Part shown: positions 16,015 to 23,748 of the stretch, piece by piece
Layout: the number at the start of each line of letters is the position of its first letter
How positions within the stretch are numbered: position 1 is the first letter of the stretch
Notes under the pieces: generated by a model
Told to the model about the DNA's origin: nothing
Seen by the model: only the letters and a program-made list of their open reading frames with translations
Databases searched by the model: none
Origin: RGIG8244 sp045592785
GTDB lineage: Bacteria > Verrucomicrobiota > Lentisphaeria > Victivallales > UBA1829
Direction: 5' to 3'
Length of the DNA stretch: 23,789 nt
Assembly: GCA_045592785.1 (NCBI GenBank)
Contig: JAZNVL010000052.1
Coordinates: 1 to 23,789 of the forward strand
Position numbers and translations under genes: made by a program

Positions 16015-16866
16015 TCACTTATTCTTTCGTCTTGCGCCGGGCGGGACCCCGATATGTTCTTTAAACCGGCGCGAGAAATGAAAGACATCCGGATACCCCA
16101 GCGTATGAGCGATATCCGGGATCTTCATATCGGTCGTCAATAACAGTTCTTCTGCCCGTCGCAGTTTCAAGTGATCCACATACTGTTTGGGTGTTTCCCC
16201 GGTGAAACGCTGGAATACACGCCGGAATTGATCCACGGAAAGATTACAACATTCCGCCATTTCCTCCACCGTCCAACGATAGGAAAGATGGGACTTAACC
16301 TCATTCAGAAGTCTATCAAATAAAGGATATTGCGGATTCGATGCCTGACGTTCCAAATACATATTGACCAGCAAATGCTGCAATTCGATATTTGCACGCA
16401 GTTGAGATTCTGTTGACGGGTTTTTCGCGTATTCTATGATCGGAAGAAGACGTCGCAAAGTCCCGATATGATACAATCCGTTCACCAGAATTCCGGACCG
16501 CATGAGCATATCCGCCGCAGGACCGAAAAAGTTGACGGTATCTTCGCAATAATTTTCATCCGGCAGATTGCCGTAACAATGGATCGTGCCGGGTTGAATG
16601 ATCACGCAATCTCCGGGATTGATTTCCTGTGACACACCGTTTTTGATGGTGAGAAATCCTTTTCCATCGAACATGTGCGACAGCGCATAGAACTCAAAAT
16701 AACGGTTCTGTCTGCTGTTGAAGTCGGAATGACACTGATTCGTGCCCGCGAAAAAGATCCACAATCCGTAGTTCCGGTTGAATTGCGGCATACTGTCACC
16801 GGAAGGACGGGGATGCACATTGGTCAATTCGCCTGGAATTTCCAAAGGATTATTTTTGAGCTGCAT
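16015..16866 (-). CDS. AraC-family transcriptional regulator with cupin-like sensor domain
   Basis: A 283-residue regulator. The last 85 residues carry the two helix-turn-helix motifs of the AraC family (VEEMAECCNLSVDQFRRVF and IPDIAHTLGYPDVFHFSRRF, ending FKEHIGVPPG). The N-terminal 150 residues resemble the AraC/cupin sugar-binding fold, with FLTIKNGVSQEINPGDCVII forming the typical beta turn. Such proteins usually sense a sugar or its derivative and activate nearby catabolic genes, but no obvious target lies directly beside it. The start lies 17 bases inside the 3' end of the preceding HTH/coiled-coil gene, with only a weak ribosome binding site, so it is probably coupled to that gene. Confidence 0.93.
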   Translation of the reverse strand: MQLKNNPLEIPGELTNVHPRPSGDSMPQFNRNYGLWIFFAGTNQCHSDFNSRQNRYFEFYALSHMFDGKGFLTIKNGVSQEINPGDCVIIQPGTIHCYGNLPDENYCEDTVNFFGPAADMLMRSGILVNGLYHIGTLRRLLPIIEYAKNPSTESQLRANIELQHLLVNMYLERQASNPQYPLFDRLLNEVKSHLSYRWTVEEMAECCNLSVDQFRRVFQRFTGETPKQYVDHLKLRRAEELLLTTDMKIPDIAHTLGYPDVFHFSRRFKEHIGVPPGARRKNK

Positions 16867-17971
16867 TGTTAGGTTTTTCCGGGGATGTTACCGGTTTCTT
16901 GACCGGTTCTCTGCTCATTTCTTTCCGTTCATTCCGAGCGGATTCCGCCTGTTTCCGCAGTTCGGCGATTTCTTTCAGGATCGCTTCCTGCTGCTTTTTG
17001 TCTGCCGCCTGCTGTTTTTTCATTTCATCCCGCAGAGCTTTCATTTCTTTTTCCTGCGCGATCTTCTGTTGTTCCGCGTTTTGGATTTGCGCGTTCAAAG
17101 CCTTGATTTCCTGTTCTTTTGCCGCCTTCTGCTGTTCTGCGTTTTGGATCTTCAGGTTCAATGTCTCCATTTCTTTCAACTTCACAAGCTGTTCCGCGGC
17201 AAACTTTTCCCGTTCTGCCGCCAGTTCTGCCTCATGCCGTTTTTCGTAATTCGCCTTATTCTCCTGAAGGGCTTTATCAAATGCTTTTTTCTGTTCCGGG
17301 ATCTCGTTGAGCAGTTCCTGCATCTGCGTGGTCAAATTGGCAGAATGTTCCTGCAGTTTGGCAGTATTGGTTTGGAGTTCTTCAATGGAATGATCTTTCC
17401 GGAGGGATGCCTGTTCCATATCATGAGCAAATTGCCAGGCAAAATACCCGCCGATGCAGAGAAGAATGATCAGGATCGAGGTCAATGCAAAGAAAAACCA
17501 CGCCCGCACCGCATTCTTGTGCGCCTTGTCTTCCATGGAGTCCATCTTGCTTAAAATGTCACGGAAACGTTCGCCCAGAAGATTCGTGATCTCTTCCGTC
17601 TGCTGCTGAGCGATCAACGCATACGCTTCGGAGTCATTCTGATTTGTTACGGGTACAAGACCTTTGCCCGAAGCAGGTTCCGCAGATGACGGTTCCGGAG
17701 CTGCTGCCGGAGTTTCCGGTTCCGGCTCCGGGTGGACCGCACAGGTTTCCGCCAATTTCTTTTCGATATCGAAGGAAGACATGCCCCCTTCCCTCATTTT
17801 GCTTACATTCAGCAGGATCTGGAGTGTATTTTCGCTGTAAACCCGACGTTTTCCCTGCATGGCGTAATCGATATAAGTGGAATATTTCCCCAGCCAGTCA
17901 TTGATGGTTGTCCGCGGCACGCCTACTTTTTCCGCTAATTCGATCACGGTGTAAAACTTTGTTTCACTCAT
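16850..17971 (-). CDS. Membrane-anchored MerR-like HTH protein with long coiled coil
   Basis: A 373-residue protein with an unusual layout. Residues 5-75 form a MerR-type helix-turn-helix (YTVIELAEKVGVPRTTINDW, then a wing-like KRRVYSENT). A Pro/Glu/Ala-rich linker covers 78-105, with a helical stretch at 113-150. One membrane helix spans about 155-180 (AWFFFALTSILIILLCIGGYF), preceded by basic residues. Residues 185-355 are a highly charged Glu/Lys/Gln coiled coil, ending in a Lys/Pro tail. By the positive-inside rule the HTH is cytoplasmic and the coiled coil is outside the inner membrane. It contains a 21-residue tandem repeat. Function is unknown; a signal-transducing regulator or a DNA-membrane tether like RacA are possible. 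It overlaps ribF by eight bases and has GGAG seven bases before its ATG. Confidence 0.88.
   Translation of the reverse strand: MSETKFYTVIELAEKVGVPRTTINDWLGKYSTYIDYAMQGKRRVYSENTLQILLNVSKMREGGMSSFDIEKKLAETCAVHPEPEPETPAAAPEPSSAEPASGKGLVPVTNQNDSEAYALIAQQQTEEITNLLGERFRDILSKMDSMEDKAHKNAVRAWFFFALTSILIILLCIGGYFAWQFAHDMEQASLRKDHSIEELQTNTAKLQEHSANLTTQMQELLNEIPEQKKAFDKALQENKANYEKRHEAELAAEREKFAAEQLVKLKEMETLNLKIQNAEQQKAAKEQEIKALNAQIQNAEQQKIAQEKEMKALRDEMKKQQAADKKQQEAILKEIAELRKQAESARNERKEMSREPVKKPVTSPEKPNNAAQK
17036..17161 (-). repeat. Tandem 63-base duplication in the coiled coil
   Basis: Two adjacent 21-residue copies, residues 271-291 (LNLKIQNAEQQKAAKEQEIKA minus its last residue shown) and 292-312, match at about 15-16 of 21 positions and share the uninterrupted block IQNAEQQK. 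Twenty-one residues equal three heptads, so the coiled-coil register is kept. Confidence 0.85.
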
Positions 17972-18929
17972 TTCCGATCTCCTTTCCTTTCAGTATATTC
18001 CGTATTGCTTTCACATCTTTTATTATTTGTTCCGTCAGAGCTTCCGCCGATGAAAATTTCTGTTCATCCCGGATTTTTTCCATGATCCGGATCGTGATTT
18101 CTTTTTCATAGAGATTCCCGGTGTAATCCAGCAGATGCGCTTCCACACGGACCGTTCCATTTTCCAGAAATGTCGGTGCCTTCCCGATCTGCAATGCCGT
18201 CTCGTGCCAGGCATTATCTGCTTGCGTATAAGCAGCATATACACCGCATGGCGGCAATACGCCATACTCTGTGATCACATTGGCGGTGGGATGTTCCAAC
18301 TTGGTTCCCGCGATGCCGAATCCGCTTTCCACTTTCCCGCATAACGTCAAAGGCTTCCCCAGAAAACGCAAGACTTTTTCCAGATCTCCCTGCCCGGCAG
18401 CGGTACGGATCGCGCTGGAACTCACCGTTTCCCCTTCGATACAATATTCTTCTTCCCAGGAAAATGTGATTCCGTGTTCCCCGGCATACCGGGAAAGAAT
18501 ATCCACCGTCCCTTTTCCCCCGCGTCCGCAGTGAAAACGACGTCCCACACACAGTCCTTTGACCTTTGTCCTGCCCGTCATGATGACGGAATCCAGGAAT
18601 TCCTCTGCCGTCATTGATGACAATTCACGGGTGAAGGGGATCGTCACGACTGCTTTGACTCCGCACTCTGCCAGCCGGTGTGCCTTTTCTGACGGAGAGA
18701 GCAGCATGACGGGTGCATGTTCCGGATCTACAATGACTTTCGGATGCGGAGAAAATGTGACGACCACAGGAGTACAGCCCATTTCTGACGACATATCCGT
18801 CAATCGTTTCAGTAAATGACGGTGTCCGGCATGGACTCCGTCAAATATGCCGAGGGCGATGCAGACCTCCGTGATCCCGGATCCTGCCAATGCTTCCAGC
18901 GTTTCTGTTTCTATAATGTTATCCGTCAT
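17964..18929 (-). CDS. ribF: Bifunctional riboflavin kinase / FAD synthetase
   Basis: A 321-residue enzyme that phosphorylates riboflavin to FMN and adenylylates FMN to FAD. The N-terminal nucleotidyltransferase domain has GIFDGVHAGH (27-36), VVTFSPHP (56-63) and VSSSAIR (169-175). The C-terminal flavokinase domain has the Mg-ATP motif PTAN (214-217) and GVYAAY. The residues before PTAN read AGTKLEH instead of the commoner GRxLGF, a modest divergence. Length matches the family. A weak GGAG lies 12 bases upstream of the ATG. No FMN riboswitch is visible upstream. It is the first gene of a leftward set in which each gene overlaps the next. Confidence 0.96.
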   Translation of the reverse strand: MTDNIIETETLEALAGSGITEVCIALGIFDGVHAGHRHLLKRLTDMSSEMGCTPVVVTFSPHPKVIVDPEHAPVMLLSPSEKAHRLAECGVKAVVTIPFTRELSSMTAEEFLDSVIMTGRTKVKGLCVGRRFHCGRGGKGTVDILSRYAGEHGITFSWEEEYCIEGETVSSSAIRTAAGQGDLEKVLRFLGKPLTLCGKVESGFGIAGTKLEHPTANVITEYGVLPPCGVYAAYTQADNAWHETALQIGKAPTFLENGTVRVEAHLLDYTGNLYEKEITIRIMEKIRDEQKFSSAEALTEQIIKDVKAIRNILKGKEIGNE

Positions 18930-18958
18930 ATTATCGTCAATTCTCCGTTATATTCTGT

Positions 18959-18986
18959 AATATAGCACATTCAACGGAAAAATCAA
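18959..18986 (-). promoter_or_regulatory. Candidate ribF promoter
   Basis: On the minus strand: TTGATT (18986-18981), 16 bases, TATATT (18964-18959). The expected start is about 25 bases before the ATG at 18929. Confidence 0.5.
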
Positions 18987-19088
18987 ATCCGTCATTTGAA
19001 AATTCCGTGGATTCCCGGACATAAGCTTTCCCGGGGTTTGCATCCGGAGGTATCCGGCAAATTGAATGGATTTTTTTTCAATTTTCAC

Positions 19089-19117
19089 TTGCGAAAATGC
19101 TTTTGCCGTGCTATAGT
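19089..19117 (+). promoter_or_regulatory. Promoter of the unknown-protein/TIM-barrel operon
   Basis: TTGCGA (19089-19094), 17-base spacer, TATAGT (19112-19117). The expected start near 19124 leaves a leader of about 130 bases. Confidence 0.6.
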
Positions 19118-19193
19118 ACTTTGTTTGAGCAGAAAATATTCAGTCTTCCATAAGATAACCCGGTCGTTCCGGGGTCTGTCAGAAGGAAAGGAA

Positions 19194-19241
19194 ATGGATA
19201 TTTCGATACGAATAATGGAAAAAACGATACAAACAAAGTAA
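19194..19241 (+). CDS. Possible 15-residue leader peptide upstream of the operon
   Basis: An ATG preceded by a strong AAGGAAAGGAA ribosome binding site opens a frame of 15 codons (MDISIRIMEKTIQTK) and ends at TAA 13 bases before the next start codon. It has no run of a single amino acid, so classical attenuation is not suggested. It could couple translation of the next gene or be fortuitous. Confidence 0.35.
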   Translation: MDISIRIMEKTIQTK

Positions 19242-19254
19242 GGAAACGGCAAAA

Positions 19255-20058
19255 ATGGCACAGAATGCAGTAAAACCGACGCTGGAAGAACATCTGGACT
19301 ATCTGGAAAAGGTCGTTCAGCTGAAATTGTTCTTTCTCCATTATTATCTGGAAACCCATCCGGAGGAATCGTTCCGTGATGTTTTGCGCAGACGGGTCGA
19401 TATTTACCGCAAGACCGCGCTGAATGAGATCCATGGACTGTGTCCGGAGCCCAATTTTGAAGATCCGCGCTGGCAGAAGATGGAAGATGCGGCGGAAGCG
19501 GTTTATCTGCGTACGAAAGATGACCGTGCGGCGTTTGAACGGGAAGCGTTTGAAGTATTCCGTGAAAGTCTCCGCGAGCGTGCGCCGTTGGATTATGAGG
19601 TCTGCTGGACTCCGCAGGAAAGACCCTTCGGTACGATCATTCCGGAACAGGCTTTGCAGCCGGACGGCAAGACATTGTCGATTCACATTGCCAATGACAT
19701 TGCGCCCCGTTCTCCTTTTGAAGACCCGGACTACATCCCCGGATGTCTGGAAAAGGTCGTTGCTTATGCGGAAAAACTTCATGCGGAATATATTTCCTGT
19801 TCTTCCTGGTTGAACGATCATCCGCTGTGGTGCCGTAATTTTCCGCCGTCCTGGCTGGAAAACATGAGTGAACCGGAGCCCCAGATCGAATGGCATTTCG
19901 GGTTCTGGGGACAATTCATTTCCAGCCGGAAGACGTTTAATGAAAAATACGGTGCCCGGATGCGTGCCACCTGTCAATTCCCCTACCGTTTGCGGAATAC
20001 GCGCTGTACGCTTGCGGAACTCAAATCTTTTCTTGCTGACCGAAAAAAACAATCATAA
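19255..20058 (+). CDS. Conserved protein of unknown function, operon partner of a sugar-isomerase-like TIM barrel
   Basis: A 267-residue soluble protein with no signal peptide or membrane helix. The first 115 residues are helical and charged. The second half contains TLSIHIANDIAPRSPFEDPDY (positions about 141-160), CSSWLNDHPLWCRNFPPSWL (about 182-201) and EWHFGFWGQFISSRKTFN (about 211-228). The tryptophan- and proline-rich motifs look like a conserved enzyme core, but I cannot name the family with confidence; an acyltransferase-like fold is one vague possibility. AAGGAAACGG lies before the ATG. It is 12 bases upstream of the TIM-barrel gene with a shared promoter and terminator, so the two probably act in one carbohydrate pathway. 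Confidence 0.85.
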   Translation: MAQNAVKPTLEEHLDYLEKVVQLKLFFLHYYLETHPEESFRDVLRRRVDIYRKTALNEIHGLCPEPNFEDPRWQKMEDAAEAVYLRTKDDRAAFEREAFEVFRESLRERAPLDYEVCWTPQERPFGTIIPEQALQPDGKTLSIHIANDIAPRSPFEDPDYIPGCLEKVVAYAEKLHAEYISCSSWLNDHPLWCRNFPPSWLENMSEPEPQIEWHFGFWGQFISSRKTFNEKYGARMRATCQFPYRLRNTRCTLAELKSFLADRKKQS

Positions 20059-20070
20059 GGAGGCCTGATC

Positions 20071-20919
20071 ATGGCGAAAAAAGAAAAAAAAGCAATGGAA
20101 CTGGGCGTGCTTTCCACGTTCTCCGAAGATCCCAACGTCAATCCTTTTGATGTCATTGCCCGTTACGGCGTGACCACAACGCAGCTCTGCAACTGGGATA
20201 TGTCCAAATGGACGAAAGAAAACGCCAAAAAGGTAAAAAAAGATCTGAAATCCAGCGGTGTCCGCATGGCGGGACTCTGGACCGGGTATTCCGGTACTGT
20301 GATCTGGAACCTGATCGATGGTCCCGATACCTTGGGTATGATCCCTGCCTATACCCGGAAAAAACGGCTCAATGATTTGAAAGCCGGGGCGGATTTTGCG
20401 GCAGAGATCGGTGCGCCCGCTATTATCACTCATTTCGGTTTCATTCCGGAAACACCCAAATGCGATCTCTACATGGATGTTCTGGATGCGGTCCGCGATA
20501 TCGCTTCCTACTGTAAGAAACTGGGCTTGGAATTCTGGTTCGAGACCGGGCAGGAAACTCCCGTGACTCTGCTCCGCACCATTCAGGATTCCGAAATGGA
20601 CAACCTGGGGATCAACCTGGATACCGCAAACATCATCCTTTACGGAAAAGGCAATCCGCTGGATTCTCTGGATGTCTTCGGGTCTTATGTGAAGAATCTC
20701 CATGTGAAGGACGGCGTTTACCCGGTGGACGGACACAATCTGGGTTCGGAAACTGCCATCGGGCAGGGGAAAGTGGACTTCAAACGGATCATTCCGAAAC
20801 TTCACGAACTGGGCTTCACCGGTGAACTGGTGATCGAACGGGAAATCGCCGGCGAACAACAGGCGAAAGACATCATGACAGCGGTCAAGTACATCCGCGG
20901 TCTGGTCAACAAACTCTGA
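20071..20919 (+). CDS. Sugar phosphate isomerase/epimerase family TIM-barrel protein
   Basis: A 282-residue xylose-isomerase-like TIM barrel (PF01261). The four expected metal ligands are visible at the ends of beta strands: Glu158 (FWFETGQET), Asp184 (INLDTAN), His211 (NLHVKDG) and Glu256 (LVIEREI). His121 (ITHFGF) and the GQGKVDF loop are also typical. Such proteins isomerise or epimerise sugars, inositols or keto acids with a divalent metal; the substrate cannot be read from sequence. There is no secretion signal, so it is cytoplasmic. AAGGAGG lies seven bases before the ATG. A good terminator follows 20 bases after the stop. Confidence 0.93.
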   Translation: MAKKEKKAMELGVLSTFSEDPNVNPFDVIARYGVTTTQLCNWDMSKWTKENAKKVKKDLKSSGVRMAGLWTGYSGTVIWNLIDGPDTLGMIPAYTRKKRLNDLKAGADFAAEIGAPAIITHFGFIPETPKCDLYMDVLDAVRDIASYCKKLGLEFWFETGQETPVTLLRTIQDSEMDNLGINLDTANIILYGKGNPLDSLDVFGSYVKNLHVKDGVYPVDGHNLGSETAIGQGKVDFKRIIPKLHELGFTGELVIEREIAGEQQAKDIMTAVKYIRGLVNKL

Positions 20920-20939
20920 TTTCCTCCTCATAAAAAAGC

Positions 20940-20978
20940 AGACCGTCTGTCCGGCAGGACAGGCGGTCTTTTTTTTTT
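20940..20978 (+). terminator. Rho-independent terminator after the TIM-barrel gene
   Basis: A 13-bp stem (AGACCGTCTGTCC at 20940-20952 with GGACAGGCGGTCT at 20957-20969, one wobble) with a GGCA loop is followed by ten T residues. Confidence 0.95.
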
Positions 20979-20999
20979 GAATTTTTACCGGAAAAAAAG

Positions 21000-21028
21000 T
21001 TGCAAAAGATGAGATAAGGTATTATATT
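21000..21028 (+). promoter_or_regulatory. Promoter of the beta-helix protein gene
   Basis: TTGCAA (21000-21005), 17-base spacer, TATATT (21023-21028). The start of transcription would be about 27 bases upstream of the ATG. Confidence 0.65.
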
Positions 21029-21061
21029 TCAAACATAACAACCGGATAAGGAGTTTTCATA

Positions 21062-23113
21062 ATGGAATTTCATGTTTACACAGAATGTCAGGAAAGTAAA
21101 ACCACGTTCAACAATATTCAGAGGGCATACAATGCCATGGCGGACCTCCATGCAAAATGTGCATTGGAACAGCCGGCAAAGATTTTTGTTCACGGCGGGA
21201 CCTATCACATCACTTCCCCGTTGCATTTTGATGGAACATTTCCCGTCAGTATCGAAGCATACGAAAAGGAAAAACCCGTTATTTCCGGGGCGATGCAGCT
21301 CACAGACTGGACACCCTGCCGGATCAATGGCATTTCCGCTTTCCGCACCGTTCTGCCGCCGGAGATCCGGGAACTCCCGTTCTTCTACGTCAACGGGAAA
21401 CTGGCGCAGCCTGCCCGCTATCCGAAACAGGATCTGTTCCGGGTGACGGATGAACTCAGTACTTCATTCGTCACGAATCAATACAATCATGACAACTTCC
21501 ATTATGAGGAAGGTGCCTTCGATCCTTCCTGGTACGACCTGCAGAATATCGGGATCGTCATGACCCATCTCTGGGTCAGCGAAAGTTTGCGGATCGAATC
21601 GGTGGATACGGAAGAACGGAAGATCGTGACTGCGGATTCCATCATATATACCCCCCGCAAGAAAAATACGGAATTTTATTTTACCAATGTCCGCGAAGCT
21701 CTTTCCGAACCAGGGGAATATTATTACGACCGCAACACCCGCGAAATATTCTACATCCCGGAAAAGAAACAGAAAAATTTCATTGCGGAAGTGCCTGTTG
21801 TGGGAACCCTTGCCCGGTTTGATTCCGGTGCATCCTGGATCACTCTGAAGGGGCTTTCCTTCCGTTGCGGCGGAAATTATATGCCGCTTCTCGGTAACAG
21901 CAGGCTTGCCGGATATCCCGTTATCGATCTGCATGACAACGGATTCGCCCCGATTCCCTTTATCAGCGAAACACCGGATACACCCTGGAAAAAACCGATC
22001 CATTCCAGCGGGCAGGGCAGCGTACACCTTCCCGGGGTCCTGTTCTTCCATAACGCGTCAGACTGCATCATTGAGGATTGTGAGATCTCCGGCTGTTCCT
22101 GGTACGGGATCCAGGCGTATCAGGCATGTCACCGCCTGACCTTCCGGAACAATCACATCCACGACATGGGCGGCGGTGGCGTTATCCTGAATGGTGTCCC
22201 TTACGAAAAAGAGCAGGCAGACTCCTCCCTTCAAGTCAACCGGATCGTGGTCAAAGGGAATCACATCCATGATTGCGGACTCATTTTTTACGCTTCCATC
22301 GGGATCATTTCCCAACATGCCTGGGGATGTCTGCTGGAAGACAACCACATCCATGACCTGTATTACTCCGGCATTTCCTGCGGCTGGGTTTGGGGATATG
22401 CCCCTTCCGCCGCAAAAGAAAACCGGATCCACCACAACCATATTCATGACCTGGGCAAAAAAGTATTGAGTGATATGGGCGGGGTCTATCTGCTTGGTAT
22501 TCAGCCCGGAACACGGGTCTGGGAGAACACCATTCATCATATTACCAGCCGTTACTATGGCGGATGGGGCTTGTATACCGATGAAGGATCCGGCCATATC
22601 GTTCTGGAACGGAATGTGGTGTACCAGTGTGACCGCAGCGGATATCACCAGCACTACGGCAGAGAGAACATCGTCCGCTGGAACATCTTTGCGTTCAACA
22701 AGGAATTCGGGCTGATGGTCACGCATGACAATCTGCTTCGCTATAAACTGCCCGGGGAATCCCATGGCAAAGCGATCTCATTCATCAACAATGTGATCCT
22801 GATGGACGGAGAATGTCCCTTCGCAGTCGAGTTCGAAGAATTGGTCACGAATAAGAGATTCTTTCTGGACGGCAACATCTATTACGACATTTCCGGAACG
22901 ATCCCGAAGAAATTTGCAAGGTACCGGCGCGAACCGGAGCGTTGGGTTGCAAGATTCTTTACGCTGAATCAATGGCAGAAAGCGGGCATGGACCGTCATT
23001 CCCTGTTTGTGGATCCCGGTTTCAAAGACCCGGAACATTTTGATTTCACGCTGAAAAAAGATTCCATTCTCCGTGATTACGGCTTCGAAGATACCGTGAA
23101 ACCGGTCAAATGA
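21062..23113 (+). CDS. Right-handed parallel beta-helix protein, probable carbohydrate-active enzyme
   Basis: A 683-residue protein. The first 130 residues resemble the N-terminal part of GH141-like beta-helix enzymes (IFVHGGTYHIT, KPVISGAMQLTDW, FFYVNGKLAQPARYP). Residues about 330-620 form coils of a parallel beta helix marked by recurring NHIHD/NTIHH turns near residues 364, 400, 428, 458 and 489. Two strongly conserved-looking stretches follow: GGWGLYTDEGSG near 500 and HQHYGREN near 529. The Asp/Glu residues there are candidate catalytic acids, but family assignment is tentative. No signal peptide is present at the N-terminus, so the protein appears cytoplasmic, unlike most such enzymes. 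AAGGAG lies eight bases before the ATG, and the gene has its own promoter. Confidence 0.9.
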   Translation: MEFHVYTECQESKTTFNNIQRAYNAMADLHAKCALEQPAKIFVHGGTYHITSPLHFDGTFPVSIEAYEKEKPVISGAMQLTDWTPCRINGISAFRTVLPPEIRELPFFYVNGKLAQPARYPKQDLFRVTDELSTSFVTNQYNHDNFHYEEGAFDPSWYDLQNIGIVMTHLWVSESLRIESVDTEERKIVTADSIIYTPRKKNTEFYFTNVREALSEPGEYYYDRNTREIFYIPEKKQKNFIAEVPVVGTLARFDSGASWITLKGLSFRCGGNYMPLLGNSRLAGYPVIDLHDNGFAPIPFISETPDTPWKKPIHSSGQGSVHLPGVLFFHNASDCIIEDCEISGCSWYGIQAYQACHRLTFRNNHIHDMGGGGVILNGVPYEKEQADSSLQVNRIVVKGNHIHDCGLIFYASIGIISQHAWGCLLEDNHIHDLYYSGISCGWVWGYAPSAAKENRIHHNHIHDLGKKVLSDMGGVYLLGIQPGTRVWENTIHHITSRYYGGWGLYTDEGSGHIVLERNVVYQCDRSGYHQHYGRENIVRWNIFAFNKEFGLMVTHDNLLRYKLPGESHGKAISFINNVILMDGECPFAVEFEELVTNKRFFLDGNIYYDISGTIPKKFARYRREPERWVARFFTLNQWQKAGMDRHSLFVDPGFKDPEHFDFTLKKDSILRDYGFEDTVKPVK

Positions 23114-23168
23114 TCATAACGGAGAGAAGTTTGAACGGATTATTTTTCAAAAAAATACGGATATTTAT

Positions 23169-23196
23169 TTGACACTTTTGAAACGAGTGGTATAGT
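23169..23196 (+). promoter_or_regulatory. Promoter of the DUF805 gene
   Basis: TTGACA (23169-23174), 16-base spacer, TATAGT (23191-23196) preceded by TGG. It would give a leader of about 57 bases. Confidence 0.75.
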
Positions 23197-23259
23197 AGCT
23201 TTCAAGTAGAGAACGCTTGAAACCGTTTTCTGAATAAAAAAAATAACCCAGGAGAAAAA

Positions 23260-23628
23260 ATGGCTGAATTTGCTCAGACAGGTGCCGCAGAAAAAGTGAA
23301 TCCTTTTACTCCGTTGACCAAGTATGCACAGTTTTCCGGACGGTCCCGCAGATCGGAATACTGGTTGTTTACGCTGATCAATAACATTTTCTGTTACATC
23401 CCCTTTGTCGGTTGGGTTTGGGCGTTGGCAGTGCTCATTCCCGGTATGGCAGTTTTCTGCCGCCGTATGCACGATACCGGGCGCAGCGGATGGAATTGGC
23501 TTTGGATGCTGCTACCCATTGTCGGCCCCATCATTTTGATTGTGTACCTGTGTCAGGATTCTGAAGTCGGTCCCAATCAATACGGTCCCAATCCCAAAGG
23601 GATCGGTAATGATGTCGACGTTCAGTAA
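23260..23628 (+). CDS. DUF805 family small inner-membrane protein
   Basis: A 122-residue protein of the DUF805 family (PF05656), whose function is unknown. Typical features are FSGRSRRSEYWLF (25-37), a hydrophobic hairpin (about 37-66), FCRRMHDTGRSGWNWLW (about 66-82), a second hydrophobic segment (80-97) and the C-terminal GPNQYGPNP. It has fewer membrane segments than longer members. GGAG lies seven bases before the ATG, and it has a separate promoter. It is probably monocistronic, with a hairpin 26 bases after the stop. Confidence 0.93.
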   Translation: MAEFAQTGAAEKVNPFTPLTKYAQFSGRSRRSEYWLFTLINNIFCYIPFVGWVWALAVLIPGMAVFCRRMHDTGRSGWNWLWMLLPIVGPIILIVYLCQDSEVGPNQYGPNPKGIGNDVDVQ

Positions 23629-23653
23629 TTGCTTCCCGGTTCATAACAAAAGG

Positions 23654-23695
23654 GGCTGTTGCAAAACCTCAAAAAAGGTGAGCAACAGCCTTTTT
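23654..23695 (+). terminator. Hairpin with T-run after the DUF805 gene
   Basis: GGCTGTTGC (23654-23662) and GCAACAGCC (23682-23690) form a perfect 9-bp stem with a 19-base loop, followed by five T residues. It can end the DUF805 message. It may instead, or also, be the end of an insertion sequence. Confidence 0.65.
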
Positions 23696-23698
23696 CTA

Positions 23699-23727
23699 TT
23701 GTTTGAGCTGAATATTGGAGGTATAAT
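23699..23727 (+). promoter_or_regulatory. Promoter of the right-edge gene
   Basis: TTGTTT (23699-23704), 17-base spacer, perfect TATAAT (23722-23727). The ATG follows about 15 bases after the likely transcription start. Confidence 0.55.
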
Positions 23728-23748
23728 AAGTCATAATAGGAGAAAATT

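Larger units (their letters stand above)
18987..19254 (+). other. Divergent intergenic region between ribF and the next operon
   Basis: The gap between the two genes is 325 bases. It holds the ribF promoter, an imperfect AT-rich inverted repeat (AAATTGAA at 19059-19066 with TTCAATTT at 19077-19084), the rightward promoter at 19089-19117 and a possible leader ORF at 19194-19241. No riboswitch or RNA gene was recognised. Confidence 0.5.

Noticed and set aside
18930..18990. FMN riboswitch upstream of ribF
   Set aside because: The conserved RFN-element sequences are not present, and the space between promoter and start codon is too short.
19111..20931. Long minus-strand open frames opposite the unknown-protein and TIM-barrel genes
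   Set aside because: They mirror the codon bias of the real genes and have no ribosome binding site or family motif. The plus-strand genes have promoter, ribosome binding sites and terminator.
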